A DNA stretch of 64,000 bases, from the NCBI GenBank assembly GCA_900552685.1, contig USAJ01000002.1, positions 62,001 to 126,000 of the forward strand, written 5' to 3'. A program made the translations under genes and the position numbers. Positions 52,855-62,113 of this stretch are shown in pieces; the first letter of the stretch is position 1; every line of letters begins with the position of its first letter. The notes beneath the pieces are model-generated. The model made no database searches. It worked only from the letters and a program-made list of their open reading frames with translations, and was not told the origin of the DNA. This DNA comes from an uncultured Collinsella sp. GTDB lineage: Bacteria > Actinomycetota > Coriobacteriia > Coriobacteriales > Coriobacteriaceae.

Positions 52855-54279
52855 CTAGCACACACCTTCCACAAAGCGGTCGAGCTCAACAAAGCGGGAA
52901 CCCTTGACCAGTACAACATCATGTTTTTCAAGCGCGCCGCCCATGCGGTCGAGCACCTGCTGATAATCGGAGAACACCTGGATGCGGTCCTCGTCCATGC
53001 CCATCATGCGCGCGGCATCGGCCATAAGCTGGGCCAGCTCACCACCCACGCACGCCAGCATGTCGAGCTTCTTGGCGGCGGCATAGGCGCCCACGAGCTC
53101 ATGCATGCGAGGAGCCTCATCGCCCATCTCGCCCATCTCGCCCAGGATCGCCATGCGAGACCCCGTGCACGAAAGCGAGCACAGTAGATCGAGACCAGCA
53201 GCCATGGATTCGGCGCTGGCGTTATAGGAATCGTCGATGACGCGGGCACCGCTCTTGGCGCGCTTGATCTCCTGGCGGTGCCCGGTGATCGTGAGGCCCC
53301 TAAAGGCAGCATCGATCTGCTCGGGCGTCACGCCCAGGCGATAGGCAACCGCGGCGGCCTTAACGGCATTTGGAACGGACTGCACGCCGGGGATGGCAAG
53401 CATGGTATCGATCGTCTCACCCTGGCCAAAATCGAGCGTAAAGACCGGACGGCCCTCGTCATCAACACGAATGTCGCGGGCACGGACCTCATCATCGTCC
53501 GAGACGCCGGCCAGCATCACATCGATACCAGCAGGCTGGGCGAACGTATCGCGAATGAACGGCGTAAAGTCGTCCTCACCGCCCAAAACCAGCAGCGGCA
53601 AGAAGTCGCCGGCGGCGCACATACCCTGGACAATCTCGGCCTTAGCGCGGGCGATGTTCTCGCGGCTGCCCAAAATGCCGATGTGAGAGGTACCAATCTT
53701 GCTCACGATGGCAAGGTTGGGATTGGCGGACTGGGACAGGCGCTCAATCTCGTGGAAATGGTTCATGCCCATCTCGAGCACCAGGACCTCGGTATCGGCC
53801 GGAGCGGAAAGCACCGTGAGCGGCATGCCGATCAGGTTATTGAAATTGCCCTTGGTGGCCCAGACACGATAGCGCTTGGCGAGCACGGCGGCGAGCACGT
53901 CCTTGGTCGTCGTCTTGCCGATGGAACCGGTAATACCAACGACCAGGCAGCCAAGCTCCAGACGGTACGTGTGCGCCAAACGCAGCAGAAACTCCTCGGG
54001 ATCATCGGTCAGCAAGATGGCACAGCCCTTGTCCTGCGCCAGCGAGACCAGCTCGGCCTCGGGCTCACGCGTCATCACGACGGCGCCGGCACCCGACTGG
54101 ACGGCACGGGAAGCAAAATCATTGCCGTCGACGTTTTCACCGGGAAAGGCGACGAAAATCGTCCCTTCCTCGACCTGGCGCGAGTCGATAACGCACCCGC
54201 GGCATACCCGATCGGCTTCTCCCGTCACGGTTCGGGCCCCTGTTGCGGCCGCGAGGTTGTTGACGGCGATCTCTATCAT
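52855..54279 (-). CDS. murF: UDP-N-acetylmuramoyl-tripeptide-D-alanyl-D-alanine ligase
   Basis: 474 residues. ATP loop GSIGKTTT at 118-125, MGMNHFHEIERLS in the centre, DDSYNASAESMAAGL in the C-terminal domain. Adds D-Ala-D-Ala. In most dcw clusters murE precedes murF; here ftsI is 126 bp upstream with no murE. Confidence 0.95.
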   Translation of the reverse strand: MIEIAVNNLAAATGARTVTGEADRVCRGCVIDSRQVEEGTIFVAFPGENVDGNDFASRAVQSGAGAVVMTREPEAELVSLAQDKGCAILLTDDPEEFLLRLAHTYRLELGCLVVGITGSIGKTTTKDVLAAVLAKRYRVWATKGNFNNLIGMPLTVLSAPADTEVLVLEMGMNHFHEIERLSQSANPNLAIVSKIGTSHIGILGSRENIARAKAEIVQGMCAAGDFLPLLVLGGEDDFTPFIRDTFAQPAGIDVMLAGVSDDDEVRARDIRVDDEGRPVFTLDFGQGETIDTMLAIPGVQSVPNAVKAAAVAYRLGVTPEQIDAAFRGLTITGHRQEIKRAKSGARVIDDSYNASAESMAAGLDLLCSLSCTGSRMAILGEMGEMGDEAPRMHELVGAYAAAKKLDMLACVGGELAQLMADAARMMGMDEDRIQVFSDYQQVLDRMGGALEKHDVVLVKGSRFVELDRFVEGVC

Positions 54280-54405
54280 TGCAGCTCCCCTGTAAACCTA
54301 ATAATGCTATCGGCGTATTGTATCCCAGCGCCGCACATGCGTGGTGCAGGGCATGTGAACACCCTCATATGGGACAACAAACCACGCCCCAAAGATTGTA
54401 ACCCC

Positions 54406-56271
54406 CTACTTCGTGTGCGGGATACCCAGCACGTCGAGCGCGTTGGCCATAATGGACTGGAACGGCACCGCAGCGGCATCTGAGCCGCTCGGCGTTCCGT
54501 CGAGCGTGATATAGCACAGCACCTTGGGCGATTGTGCCGGTGCAAAGCCCATAAAGGACGACATGTAGTTCTCCTTGAGGTAGCCACCGTTCTCGTCGGC
54601 ACGTTCGGCCGTACCGGTCTTACCCGCTACGTCATAGCCGTCAACCGCGCCGCCAACGCCCGTTCCCTCGGACACGACCGTCTGCATGCACGATGTCACC
54701 TGGGATGCGGCGTCCTCCGAAATCGCGCGCTCGCCTTCGCCCCAGTCCTTCTCGTCGCCTTTGCTGGACTTATAGAAGTGCGGTGTCATCATCACGCCGC
54801 CGTTGGCGATGCCGCCCACGGCACGTGCGATCTCAATCGGCGAGACGGACAGTGCCTGTCCAAAGCTCATCGAGCCCAGCGTGGCGCCGTCATACTGGTC
54901 ACGCTCCTTGACGATGCCCAGGCTCTCGCCCGGAAAATCGACACCCGAGCTGTGACCGATGCCCCACTTGTCCACATAGGCGGCAAAGTCGTCGGCACCG
55001 ATCTTGCGCCCCACCAGAACAAAGCCCACGTTGGACGAACGGCGCATCATCTCGCGCACATCCATGGTCATGGCATAGTCGCGCTTGTCGGCATCGGTGA
55101 CGGTATCGTCGCCCACCTTGATGCTCGCCGGCACCTCAAACGACGTACTCGATCGCACGACGCCCAAGTCGAAGCCGGCGCCCGCCACGAGCGTCTTAAA
55201 GACCGAGCCGGGCTCGTAGGCGTCGGTGACCAGGCGCAGATTCATATCCTCGGTCTTGGCATTCTCCAGATCGGTCTGGTCGTAGGTCGGGTACGAGCAG
55301 GCTGCCAAAATCTCGCCTGTCGTAGGATCGGTGACCAGCGCCGAGCCGTTCTTGGCCTTAGTCTTCTCAACTGCCTCTGCCAGGGCATCCTCGGCCGCAC
55401 GCTGGATATTGACGTCGAGCGTCGTCACGATATCAACGCCGTCGACCGCAGCCACCTTTTTATAGGCACCGCCCGCGATATAGCTGCCGTCCCTCGCGCG
55501 CTCGCGTACGAGAGAACCGTTCGTGCCGGTCAGAAGCTTGTTGTATTGCTTTTCGAGACCCGTCAAGCCGTCGTTGTCTACATTCACTACACCTAGCACC
55601 TGCGATGCCAGATTGCCGTATGGATATACGCGCTTCATGGCCTGCTCAAAAAGCACGCCGGGCAGGTTCTTCTTCTCCAGCGCCACAGCATCGTCTTCGT
55701 CCACCTGGCGCTTGATATACACCCAGGTGCCATCGGACTCAACGAGCTTGCGGCAGGTCTTTTTATCGATTCCAGTTGCCTTGACCAGCGCCGACACCGT
55801 CTTGTCGACATCCTCGACAAGCTGCGGGTTCACGGCGATGTTGCGACATTCGACCGACGACGCCAGCACGTTACCATTGCGGTCGTAGACGGTGCCGCGT
55901 TTGGCATAGAGGGTCTGCGCAAGCAGGCGGCGCGCATCGGCACGCTCGCGCAGTTTATCGGCTTCGACAATTTGATAGTCGGCAAGGCGAAAGACGCCCA
56001 AGCCCAAGCCAAGCCCGATGAAGCCCATGACGGCTTTGCGGCGAGGCAGAGGTGCGCCTGTGAGCCATTCGGTCGACGAACTCTTGCGCGACCTGGTGTT
56101 ATGCACTTGAGGGCCGCCCGAGCCGCGAAGTCGCGACGCCGGGTCGTTGCCACGGGACTGCCCGGCGTTGTAAGATTGCCGACCCGTTCCTTGATAACCA
56201 GAACGTCCCCGCGACGAGGGACGTCCAGAACCGCGGCCCCCATCGGAACCGCGGCGATAGTCATTTGTCAT
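54406..56271 (-). CDS. ftsI: Septal transpeptidase FtsI (PBP3, class B)
   Basis: 621 residues. A Gly/Arg/Ser-rich cytosolic tail (1-75), one membrane helix (about 79-98), the dimerisation/pedestal domain, then the transpeptidase with SVFK (active Ser 356), SSN (412-414) and KTG (551-553). No PASTA repeats. Crosslinks septal peptidoglycan with FtsW. Start ATG 56271 lies 17 bp after the ftsL-like gene. Confidence 0.94.
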   Translation of the reverse strand: MTNDYRRGSDGGRGSGRPSSRGRSGYQGTGRQSYNAGQSRGNDPASRLRGSGGPQVHNTRSRKSSSTEWLTGAPLPRRKAVMGFIGLGLGLGVFRLADYQIVEADKLRERADARRLLAQTLYAKRGTVYDRNGNVLASSVECRNIAVNPQLVEDVDKTVSALVKATGIDKKTCRKLVESDGTWVYIKRQVDEDDAVALEKKNLPGVLFEQAMKRVYPYGNLASQVLGVVNVDNDGLTGLEKQYNKLLTGTNGSLVRERARDGSYIAGGAYKKVAAVDGVDIVTTLDVNIQRAAEDALAEAVEKTKAKNGSALVTDPTTGEILAACSYPTYDQTDLENAKTEDMNLRLVTDAYEPGSVFKTLVAGAGFDLGVVRSSTSFEVPASIKVGDDTVTDADKRDYAMTMDVREMMRRSSNVGFVLVGRKIGADDFAAYVDKWGIGHSSGVDFPGESLGIVKERDQYDGATLGSMSFGQALSVSPIEIARAVGGIANGGVMMTPHFYKSSKGDEKDWGEGERAISEDAASQVTSCMQTVVSEGTGVGGAVDGYDVAGKTGTAERADENGGYLKENYMSSFMGFAPAQSPKVLCYITLDGTPSGSDAAAVPFQSIMANALDVLGIPHTK

Positions 56272-56288
56272 ACTCAGCTACCGTCTTG

Positions 56289-56759
56289 CTACTGAGCGGT
56301 CGCGGTCGCGTTGGCGCCCGCGGCTGCATCCTGCGAAAAGTCAAGTGTAACGCTCTCGCTGGGCTCCACCATGCCATAAGCGCCCGCAAGGTCGCGAATG
56401 CGCGTGTCGGCGCCATAGACCGAATGCATGACCTCCAGGTCGGAGCTCTCATCGGTCGCCTTTTCGAGCGTGCTGGTAAGCTCGGCGTTGCTGTTGAGCA
56501 CCTGGGCCGTAACGCCGGCGAGCGCCACGCGGGCGACGCCGATCGTCATGAAGATAGCCGCAATGATGCAAAACGTTTTAAGAACGCTCATGAAAACCGG
56601 GCTTACCGCCTGGTTTGCCTGACGGCCCGCGCCCGTGTAGACATCAAAGCGCGGCGCGCGCTGCTCACGGGGAGCAACGGGGGCCTGCGGCGTCTCACGA
56701 TAGGCGGGCATGGCGTTCATATCATAGGCGAGTGCTGCGCTTGAAGTGTTGTAGCCCAT
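56289..56759 (-). CDS. ftsL: FtsL-like septum protein
   Basis: 156 residues: cytosolic N terminus of about 55, one membrane helix (about 58-80, VLKTFCIIAAIFMTIGVARV), then a short coiled-coil (LNSNAELTSTLEKATDESSDLE) and an Ala/Thr tail. Sequence similarity is low, as is normal for FtsL; the call rests on topology and position between rsmH and ftsI. Confidence 0.75.
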   Translation of the reverse strand: MGYNTSSAALAYDMNAMPAYRETPQAPVAPREQRAPRFDVYTGAGRQANQAVSPVFMSVLKTFCIIAAIFMTIGVARVALAGVTAQVLNSNAELTSTLEKATDESSDLEVMHSVYGADTRIRDLAGAYGMVEPSESVTLDFSQDAAAGANATATAQ

Positions 56760-56849
56760 GATATGCCGCCTCCCATCCCGAGTACGTTGGTAGTGTGTTT
56801 AAGCTTCGTTTATGGTGCGAGCGGGAGGTCCAATATCGCGCGGTCGCGC

Positions 56850-57815
56850 TTACAGACGCTGCGCCACGCGGATTTTGGCTGATCTCGCCCGAGGGTTGCG
56901 CTCAACCTCATCAGGCTGGGCAACCAAGGGTTTGCGGGTGATGACCTTGAGTATCGGCACGTTGCCGCACACGCACACCGGAATCTCCGGCGGACACGTG
57001 CACCCCTGGCTCATCTCCTTAAAGTGGTTCTTTACGATACGGTCTTCGAGCGAGTGATACGAGATGACGCAGATACGTCCGCCCGGGTTGAGCCACCTGG
57101 TGGCGGCATCAAGCCCTCGTTCGAGCACATCGAGCTCGTGATTGACCTCGATGCGAATGGCCTGGAAACTTTTCTTGGCCGGGTGTCCGCCATGCCGACG
57201 AGCGGCAGCCGGGATACCCGCCTTGATGATCTCGACAAATTGGCCGGTGGTTTCGATCGGTTCTTGCTCGCGGCGGCGCACGATCTCGCGCGCGATCTGC
57301 GAGGCGAACTTCTCTTCGCCGTAGACGCGTAGAATCCGGGCGAGGTCGTGTTCGTTATAGGTGTTGATGACCTCAGCTGCGTTTAAGGTGTTATTACCCG
57401 GATCCATCCGCATGTCCAATGGGGCGTCCTCGTTATACGAAAAGCCCCTGCCAGGGATATCGAGTTGCGGTGACGAAACGCCCAAATCGAACAGGAAGCC
57501 ATCGACCCCGGGCACCTCGGCCGAGCAAAGAAGCTCGTCCAAGTCGCCGAAGTTGCCCTTCAGCAGCTGGTGCGGAACGCCGGGAACCTCGCGGTCCAGA
57601 CGGGCGCCAGCGGCCTCGAGGGCCATGTCGTCCTGATCGACGCCGAGCAAAAGGCCCGTCTCCCCCACCTGCGCGGCCATCTTTACCGAATGGCCGGCAC
57701 CGCCAAGGGTGCAATCGCAGACAACGGAGCCGCTCTTTAGCCGCAGCGACTCAAGCACTTCGCCGAGCATGACAGGTTCATGCCGATATTCTTGTGTCAA
57801 GATCCCACGCTCCAT
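56850..57815 (-). CDS. rsmH: 16S rRNA (cytosine(1402)-N(4))-methyltransferase
   Basis: 321 residues. SAM site DCTLGGAGHSVKM, GFLFDLGVSSPQLD and RAFQAIRIEVN-like KSFQAIRIEVNHEL are diagnostic of RsmH/MraW. Methylates C1402 of 16S rRNA. ATG 57815 with only a weak ribosome site, 20 bp after mraZ, so coupling to mraZ is likely. Confidence 0.96.
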   Translation of the reverse strand: MERGILTQEYRHEPVMLGEVLESLRLKSGSVVCDCTLGGAGHSVKMAAQVGETGLLLGVDQDDMALEAAGARLDREVPGVPHQLLKGNFGDLDELLCSAEVPGVDGFLFDLGVSSPQLDIPGRGFSYNEDAPLDMRMDPGNNTLNAAEVINTYNEHDLARILRVYGEEKFASQIAREIVRRREQEPIETTGQFVEIIKAGIPAAARRHGGHPAKKSFQAIRIEVNHELDVLERGLDAATRWLNPGGRICVISYHSLEDRIVKNHFKEMSQGCTCPPEIPVCVCGNVPILKVITRKPLVAQPDEVERNPRARSAKIRVAQRL

Positions 57816-57835
57816 CCGTTACCCGTGCCTTGCCC

Positions 57836-58270
57836 TTACGAGAAGAAGAGGTCCAGCAGGGCCTCATCGTCATCGTCCTCATCGGCCGCGGCGCGATCCC
57901 AAACCTCAAGGTGGTCGTAGTTGCCCACAACCGTGACCTCGCGGTCGAGGTTCGCCTGCTTGCGGAGAGACTCGGAAAGACCGATACGACCGGCGCTGTC
58001 CACGTCCATCGACGTGGTGCGCTTGTTGATCGCCCTCATGAGCTTCTGGTCATTAATGTCACGCGGGTTAAAACCCTCGTGGCCCTCACGACCCGCGAAG
58101 AGTCCTTCGACCCACTTATCGAAGGCCTCGGCAGAGAACACGTACAGAGCATCGACATCCAGGGCTTTGAACACGCGAACGTGCTCTCCAAGCTCCTCGC
58201 GAAGGGGTGCAGGCAGGGACAGACGACCTTTTGCATCGAGATTGCGCTCGTATGCACCAGTCATTCCCAT
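57836..58270 (-). CDS. mraZ: Transcriptional regulator MraZ
   Basis: 144 residues with two SpoVT/AbrB-like halves, each with a DxxGR motif: NLDAKGRLSLP and DSAGRIGLSE; NYDHLEVWDR is conserved. First gene of the dcw cluster and, from E. coli work, an autoregulator that binds TGGGN repeats. ATG 58270 has GGAGGG 6 bp upstream. An acidic tail (DEDDDDEALLDLFFS) ends it. Confidence 0.95.
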   Translation of the reverse strand: MGMTGAYERNLDAKGRLSLPAPLREELGEHVRVFKALDVDALYVFSAEAFDKWVEGLFAGREGHEGFNPRDINDQKLMRAINKRTTSMDVDSAGRIGLSESLRKQANLDREVTVVGNYDHLEVWDRAAADEDDDDEALLDLFFS

Positions 58271-58337
58271 GTGCGCCCTCCCCTCGGTTACTCAGATGGC
58301 ACGTACGCGGGGAACCACCCCGCCTGTCGACGTCATT

Positions 58338-58366
58338 AATAATATGGGGAACCGCCCCATTTTTCA
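58338..58366 (-). promoter_or_regulatory. Pmra promoter of the dcw cluster
   Basis: On the minus strand TTGAAA (58366-58361), 17-bp spacer, TATTAT (58343-58338). Near-consensus sigma70 promoter about 70 bp upstream of mraZ. Confidence 0.8.
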
Positions 58367-58378
58367 ACACCTTTCCCC
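58354..58378 (-). promoter_or_regulatory. Candidate MraZ operator, three boxes at 10-bp period
   Basis: TGGGG (58378-58374), TGTTG (58368-58364) and TGGGG (58358-58354) are each exactly 10 bp apart on the minus strand and straddle the -35 of Pmra. This is the known MraZ binding layout (TGGGN direct repeats with 5-bp spacers), the middle box being degenerate. Confidence 0.7.
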
Positions 58379-58449
58379 ACCCCTTCCCCCACCCCGCCCC
58401 GCCACTCCACCCACCATATATTGCAAAACACCCCCAAGCATATGTTCGA

Positions 58450-58469
58450 AAACACAATATGTTGTGTTT
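58450..58469. promoter_or_regulatory. Operator-like palindrome AAACACAA-TATG-TTGTGTTT
   Basis: 8-bp perfect arms with a 4-bp centre, about 80 bp upstream of Pmra. Regulator unknown. Confidence 0.4.
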
Positions 58470-58475
58470 ACAGCT

Positions 58476-58507
58476 ACGGCGGGATGCCACCTGTGGCATC
58501 CCGCCGT
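58476..58507. repeat. 15-bp inverted repeat upstream of mraZ
   Basis: Arms 58476-58490 and 58493-58507 with a 2-nt centre. No clear T-run on either strand. Lies in the 464-bp gene-free gap between xerD and mraZ; the rest (58508-58637) shows only small inverted repeats and no ORF. Confidence 0.7.
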
Positions 58508-58631
58508 TCAACCTCAACCTTCAAGTTGACCTTGAGGCGATTTTTGCGTCCCTTTATATACCGTTCACATCGCCCCCCCAAACTCCCCCACCCAAGGCAC
58601 GTGCGGCCCACCACCGCGATGCCAAGTGGCG

Positions 58632-58701
58632 AAAAATGGGACGGGCCCCAGATTGCCCATGCGCGCGCAAAAGCACCCCGCGGCAATCTGGGGCCCGTCC
58701 C
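58632..58701 (-). terminator. Terminator of xerD (20-bp perfect stem)
   Basis: Arms 58638-58657 and 58682-58701, perfectly paired, followed by ATTTTTCG on the minus strand. Contains the GGGACGGGCCCC core seen in other terminators here. Confidence 0.85.
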
Positions 58702-58734
58702 CAAATACCTATAAATATGCAGGTCAGTGATGTG

Positions 58735-59676
58735 TTAACGATGTGCCAGCGGGTGCGCCGCCAGATAGACCTCGGTCAGTTGCGTACGATCGACATGCGT
58801 GTAGATCTGCGTGGTCGATATATCGGCATGCCCCAAGATCTCCTGTAGCACACGGAGGTCTGCGCCGCCCGCAAGCATATGGGTGGCAAAGGAGTGACGC
58901 AGCGTATGGGGATGGAGCCCCACCAGTCCCACCTGGCGCCCGTAGCGCTCACAGATGGCATGGATGCCCTGGCGCGACAGACGGCGGCCGTTCTTATTTA
59001 AAAAGACCGCCGAGGTCTCTGTTCCGCGGGCATGGGCCGCCAAGCGAGAACGCCCCTCAGTTACATAGAGCGCCAGAGCTCGCGCCGCGCTTCCCACCAG
59101 CGGGGACAGGCGTTCCTTTGAGCCCTTACCGCGAACGAGCACAAAGCCATCGTCGATATGGATATCGCCCACATCGAGCCCCACCAACTCGCTCACACGC
59201 AAACCGCATCCGTAGAGCACTTCCAAGATGGCATGGTCACGCAAGCCCATCTCGCCCTCGGGGAAATCTTGATCGAGCAGCGCCGAGACATCCTCCACCG
59301 ATACATACTCCGGCAAACGCTCAGCCTTTTTAGGCAGGCGCAACGCCGCCGTTGGATTTTGGGCTACAGCCCCATCGCGCACCAAAAAGGCATGCAGGCC
59401 CTTCACGGCCGCAAGCGCACGCTCCACCGAGGCATCGGAATAGCCCCCATCGCGACGGTCGGCAACAAAGCCCTCCACGACTTGACGGGTCACCTCTTCA
59501 AAAGACACAATACCAGCCCGCTCCAGATAGGCGCAGTACGTCGTCAGGTCACGACGATAGGCCGCAATCGTGTTGCGCGCCAAACCCCGCTCGACCGCGA
59601 GGTAATCGAGATACTCCCCCGCCGCCACGGCGAGCGACGAGGGAGTAGCTTCGGTATGTTCCTTATTCGCCGGCAC
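58735..59676 (-). CDS. xerD: Site-specific tyrosine recombinase XerD
   Basis: 313 residues: SAM-like N-terminal DNA-binding domain (about 12-105) and catalytic domain with R160, K184, H257, R260, H283 and Y292, the full tyrosine-recombinase set. Resolves chromosome dimers at dif. The start is GTG 59676, 2 bp after the pyrG stop; no ATG nearby fits. Length is close to XerC/XerD (about 300). Confidence 0.92.
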   Translation of the reverse strand: MPANKEHTEATPSSLAVAAGEYLDYLAVERGLARNTIAAYRRDLTTYCAYLERAGIVSFEEVTRQVVEGFVADRRDGGYSDASVERALAAVKGLHAFLVRDGAVAQNPTAALRLPKKAERLPEYVSVEDVSALLDQDFPEGEMGLRDHAILEVLYGCGLRVSELVGLDVGDIHIDDGFVLVRGKGSKERLSPLVGSAARALALYVTEGRSRLAAHARGTETSAVFLNKNGRRLSRQGIHAICERYGRQVGLVGLHPHTLRHSFATHMLAGGADLRVLQEILGHADISTTQIYTHVDRTQLTEVYLAAHPLAHR

Positions 59677-59678
59677 CC

Positions 59679-61340
59679 TTAGTCCGTAGCGAGGTTCTTG
59701 GGCGTCACCTGCAAGCGATCGACGCCCTCATGCTGGCCGATCGAGGCGCGCACGAACTCGCGGAACAGCGGCTGCGGGTTGGTCGGGCGGCTCTTGAACT
59801 CGGGATGAGCCTGGGTTGCCACATACCACGGATGCACGTCGCGCGGCAGCTCGACCATCTCGACCAGGCGCTCGTCGGGCGAAAGACCAGAGATAACCAG
59901 ACCAGCGCCCTCGAGCTGGTCACGGAAGGCGTTGTTGAACTCAAAGCGGTGACGGTGACGCTCGTAGACGAGCTCCTCGCCATATGCCTCGCGCGCGAGG
60001 GTATCGGCGGCAAGCTTGCACGGATAGGCGCCCAGGCGCATGGTGCCGCCCTTCTCGGTCACGTCCTCCTGCGAGCTCATCAGGTCGATGACACTATACG
60101 GGCCATCCGGATCGAACTCGGAAGAGCTGGCACCGGCAAGGCCGACCACGTTGCGGGCAAATTCGCACACGGCCACCTGCATACCCAGGCAAATGCCCAG
60201 ATACGGAATCTTGTGCTCACGGGCAAACTCGGCCGCGAGGATCTTGCCCTCCAGGGCGCGCTTGCCAAAGCCGCCAGGGACCAGGATGCCCGAGGCGTCA
60301 CCCAGGACCTCGGAGACGTTCTGCTCGTCGAGGCTCTCGCCATCGACCAGCTGTACATCAACGTGGCGATCGTAGAAGACGCCCGCATGGTGCAGGGCCT
60401 CGATAACCGACAGGTAGGCATCGGGCAGCTGCGTATACTTGCCCACGACGGCGATCTTCACCTTGTCGGCGTGCTGGTTGGCATGGTTCTGCTTGCGCAG
60501 GAACTCGTTCCACTGACTCATGTCGCGCTCACGCGGGTCAAGACCCAGACGCTCGCAAATGCGCAGGTCAAAGTCCTGCTCGGCGAGCAGCTGCGGAACA
60601 TCGTAGATGCTCGCGCAGTCCTCGTTGGTAAAGACACAGTCGGTGTCGACGTCGCAGAAGCTTGCAATCTTGCCGCGGATGGCATCATCGATATGGTGGT
60701 CGGAGCGCAGAACGATAATATCGGGCTGGATACCAAAGCTGCGGAGCTCCTTGACGGAGTGCTGCGTCGGCTTGGTCTTGACCTCGTGGGCGGCGGCGAT
60801 ATAGGGAACAAGCGACACGTGGATGTAGCAGACGTTCTCGGGGCCGGCCTCCTTGCGGTACTGACGGATGGCCTCGACAAACGGTTGGGACTCGATGTCG
60901 CCGATCGTGCCGCCCAGCTCGGTGATGACTACATCGGAGCCGGTCTGCTCCTCGATGCGGCGGAACTTGTCCTTAATGGCATTGGTGACGTGAGGAATCA
61001 CCTGCACGGTACCGCCCAAAAAGTCGCCGCGACGCTCGCGGGCGATCAAGCTCTTATAGATGGCGCCGGTCGTAAAGTTGGAATCGCGGGTCAGGTTCTC
61101 ATCAATAAAGCGCTCGTAATGACCCAGGTCCAGGTCGGACTCGTAACCATCCTCGGTAACGAAGACCTCACCATGCTGGAAGGGGCTCATGGTACCGGGG
61201 TCGACGTTCAGATACGGATCAGCCTTCTGCATCGTTACTTTGTAGCCACGCGACTTGAGCAGACGGCCCAGCGAGGCCGCGGTGATACCCTTGCCCAGAG
61301 ACGAAACCACGCCACCGGTTACGAACACATGCTTGGTCAT
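59679..61340 (-). CDS. pyrG: CTP synthase
   Basis: 553 residues: N-terminal amidoligase (GGVVSSLGKGITAASLG P-loop, 8-24) and C-terminal class-I glutaminase with nucleophile Cys in GICLGMQ near residue 380. Makes CTP from UTP, ATP and Gln. Forms a tight pair with xerD. Confidence 0.97.
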   Translation of the reverse strand: MTKHVFVTGGVVSSLGKGITAASLGRLLKSRGYKVTMQKADPYLNVDPGTMSPFQHGEVFVTEDGYESDLDLGHYERFIDENLTRDSNFTTGAIYKSLIARERRGDFLGGTVQVIPHVTNAIKDKFRRIEEQTGSDVVITELGGTIGDIESQPFVEAIRQYRKEAGPENVCYIHVSLVPYIAAAHEVKTKPTQHSVKELRSFGIQPDIIVLRSDHHIDDAIRGKIASFCDVDTDCVFTNEDCASIYDVPQLLAEQDFDLRICERLGLDPRERDMSQWNEFLRKQNHANQHADKVKIAVVGKYTQLPDAYLSVIEALHHAGVFYDRHVDVQLVDGESLDEQNVSEVLGDASGILVPGGFGKRALEGKILAAEFAREHKIPYLGICLGMQVAVCEFARNVVGLAGASSSEFDPDGPYSVIDLMSSQEDVTEKGGTMRLGAYPCKLAADTLAREAYGEELVYERHRHRFEFNNAFRDQLEGAGLVISGLSPDERLVEMVELPRDVHPWYVATQAHPEFKSRPTNPQPLFREFVRASIGQHEGVDRLQVTPKNLATD

Positions 61341-61464
61341 ATTGAGTTACCTGCGCTTCCCGTAGAAGTTGTTTATCCACATCTTACGGGTCTTCATTGT
61401 AATACTCGCGCCGCGGACCGTTCGCAATTTTTCTCGCGTGCGATTGCATTTCTCAATCTTGAAA

Positions 61465-61494
61465 CAAAACGCCGCCCGGTTTCCCAGGCGGCGT
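61465..61494 (-). terminator. Terminator of the winged-helix gene
   Basis: 8-bp stem ACGCCGCC (61469-61476) with GGCGGCGT (61487-61494), followed by TTTTGTTTC on the minus strand. Confidence 0.82.
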
Positions 61495-61518
61495 CGCTAT
61501 GGCAAGGGTTACATGCTG

Positions 61519-61857
61519 CTATCGATCAGCAACCTCGTCCTCAAGCATTTCTTGAACGAGCATGCCGGTACGGACGCCCTCAAGATACCACTCGCCACGT
61601 TCGGTGAGGCAAATGCCATTTGCAAGCTGACCGCCGTCGTCGCTATAACGCGAGACGACATCAATCATGCCTTCGGAATCCAAGCGATCGATTGCGGCGC
61701 GGGCACGATACGGCGAAACCCCCACGCGCTCGGCAAGCGTTTTGCGCGAGAAACCATACGGCCCGCCATTGTCTTCGGTTTGCTGGTCGATCTCCATCAA
61801 CACCAGCACCTCGACACGCTTCATATCGTTGACACTCGCACGACCCTTGCCCGCCAT
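61519..61857 (-). CDS. Small winged-helix DNA-binding protein
   Basis: 112 residues. MKRVEVLVLMEIDQQ, then SRKTLAERVGVSPYRARAAIDRLDSEGMID (helix-turn-helix plus recognition helix) and a wing (SDDGGQLANGICLTERG) give a MarR/DtxR-like winged helix. Likely a transcriptional regulator; target unknown. ATG 61857 with AGGAGG upstream; the longer in-frame start at 61911 is not needed. Confidence 0.75.
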   Translation of the reverse strand: MAGKGRASVNDMKRVEVLVLMEIDQQTEDNGGPYGFSRKTLAERVGVSPYRARAAIDRLDSEGMIDVVSRYSDDGGQLANGICLTERGEWYLEGVRTGMLVQEMLEDEVADR

Positions 61858-62044
61858 AGCAGCCTCCTCAAACCGAGCACGAGCATCTAACGCGCCGTGC
61901 GCGACCGACACACCTCACGATGGCAGGTAATATCCATCATGCGGCATCCCGCTAAGGATGAAACAGTTACGGTTATTGTATACCGCTCAAATTGTTTCTA
62001 GGCAGGTAAACAGCTATTTTTCGCCGAAATAGGCGCTTTATTGA

Positions 62045-62079
62045 TCAAAAAGCCGTACCGGGCGCTAACCCGATACGGC
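62045..62079 (-). terminator. Terminator of the DUF1846 gene
   Basis: 11-bp stem with one wobble (62052-62062 with 62069-62079), followed by TTTTT on the minus strand. Confidence 0.85.
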
Positions 62080-62113
62080 CAAAATGCAATGCAATTACCG
62101 CGGTGCTTCAAAC

